A stretch of DNA of 5,769 nt, from positions 1-5,769 of the forward strand of contig JALHUF010000145.1 in the NCBI GenBank assembly GCA_022866195.1, given 5' to 3'. This document shows positions 5,615 through 5,769 of this stretch, in pieces; within the stretch, counting starts at the first letter, position 1, and each line of letters opens with the position of its first letter. A program made the position numbers and the translations under genes. The notes beneath the pieces are model-generated. The model ran no database searches, had not been told where the DNA came from, and saw only the letters and a program-made list of their open reading frames with translations. Origin of the DNA: Terriglobia bacterium (GTDB taxonomy: Bacteria > Acidobacteriota > Terriglobia > UBA7540).

Positions 5615-5769
5615 ACTCGACTCAATACCCCGCCATATGCACATGGGACCCTCTGGAAAAGTGGTGTTGACAACTCGCGGAGGGGCAAGGGCGTTCTGTT
5701 AGCGGGACCCGCTCTCACGGTACCCAGATTCCGCGCAAATTTCGCCCTGCGGCCCTCCTCGCGTATACG
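5615..5769. other. Non-coding end of window
   Basis: No gene, terminator or repeat is supported in this stretch. A TTGACA occurs at about 5667 but has no -10 box at the right distance. Confidence 0.3.

Noticed and set aside
4703..5644. A 313-codon open frame on the minus strand
   Set aside because: It runs antisense through the methylase tail, crosses the junction and reads the hairpin cluster in one frame. Its product is low-complexity and Arg/Pro/Ser-rich; the real signal on this strand is the transposase remnant in another frame.
5674..5700. GCGGAGG at 5676 as the missing tRNA 5' half
   Set aside because: Although these seven bases match the missing acceptor strand, no D-arm or anticodon stem follows, and it is 3.4 kb away.

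Overview
The window (5,769 bases, GC-rich) looks like chromosomal DNA of a soil or environmental bacterium, most likely an Acidobacteriota-type organism. This rests on the kind of secreted double-domain esterase, the palindrome-rich intergenic repeats and the REP-associated transposase remnant. No rRNA or universal marker gene is present, so the assignment is an inference. There is one intact recognisable gene, one intact gene with only a distant family resemblance, one gene cut by the window edge, and an unusually large share of broken genes and repeats.

Bases 1-1273, minus strand: a two-gene operon. An uncharacterised 212-residue protein with a TraB/ChaN-like motif pattern is followed 26 bases later by a sigma-54-type response regulator. 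The regulator has a receiver domain and the start of an AAA+ domain, and it leaves the window just after its Walker A motif. Its receiver keeps the phospho-acceptor Asp, Thr and Lys but has lost one of the two acidic metal-binding residues.

Bases 1274-2301: about 1 kb without an intact gene. It holds a 38-codon minus-strand reading frame resembling the first strand and acidic pocket of a response-regulator receiver, an 8-bp perfect hairpin inside that frame, and the 3' part of a tRNA-Leu-like gene (T-arm, acceptor strand and CCA) with no 5' half. An 8-bp inverted repeat lies directly before the tRNA fragment. This is what a tRNA-targeted integration or excision scar looks like.

Bases 2302-4347, minus strand: a secreted 681-residue alpha/beta-hydrolase of the acetyl xylan esterase type. 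It has two tandem hydrolase domains. The first has a complete Ser-Asp-His triad; the second aligns with it but has lost the nucleophile. A TATAAT box lies just upstream.

Bases 4348-5769: a repeat and relic zone. In order it holds a MITE-like element with 30-bp terminal inverted repeats (4475-4632), a cluster of eight or more unrelated-stem hairpins bracketed by an 18-base direct repeat (4680-5032), a broken REP-associated (IS200-like) transposase on the minus strand (5035-5286), and the C-terminal tail of an Eco57I/TaqI-like DNA methylase on the plus strand (5327-5614). The transposase and methylase remnants lie head to head. The zone reads as a graveyard of mobile and defence genes. Small REP-type elements and the enzyme family known to mobilise them sit side by side, but both enzymes here are dead.
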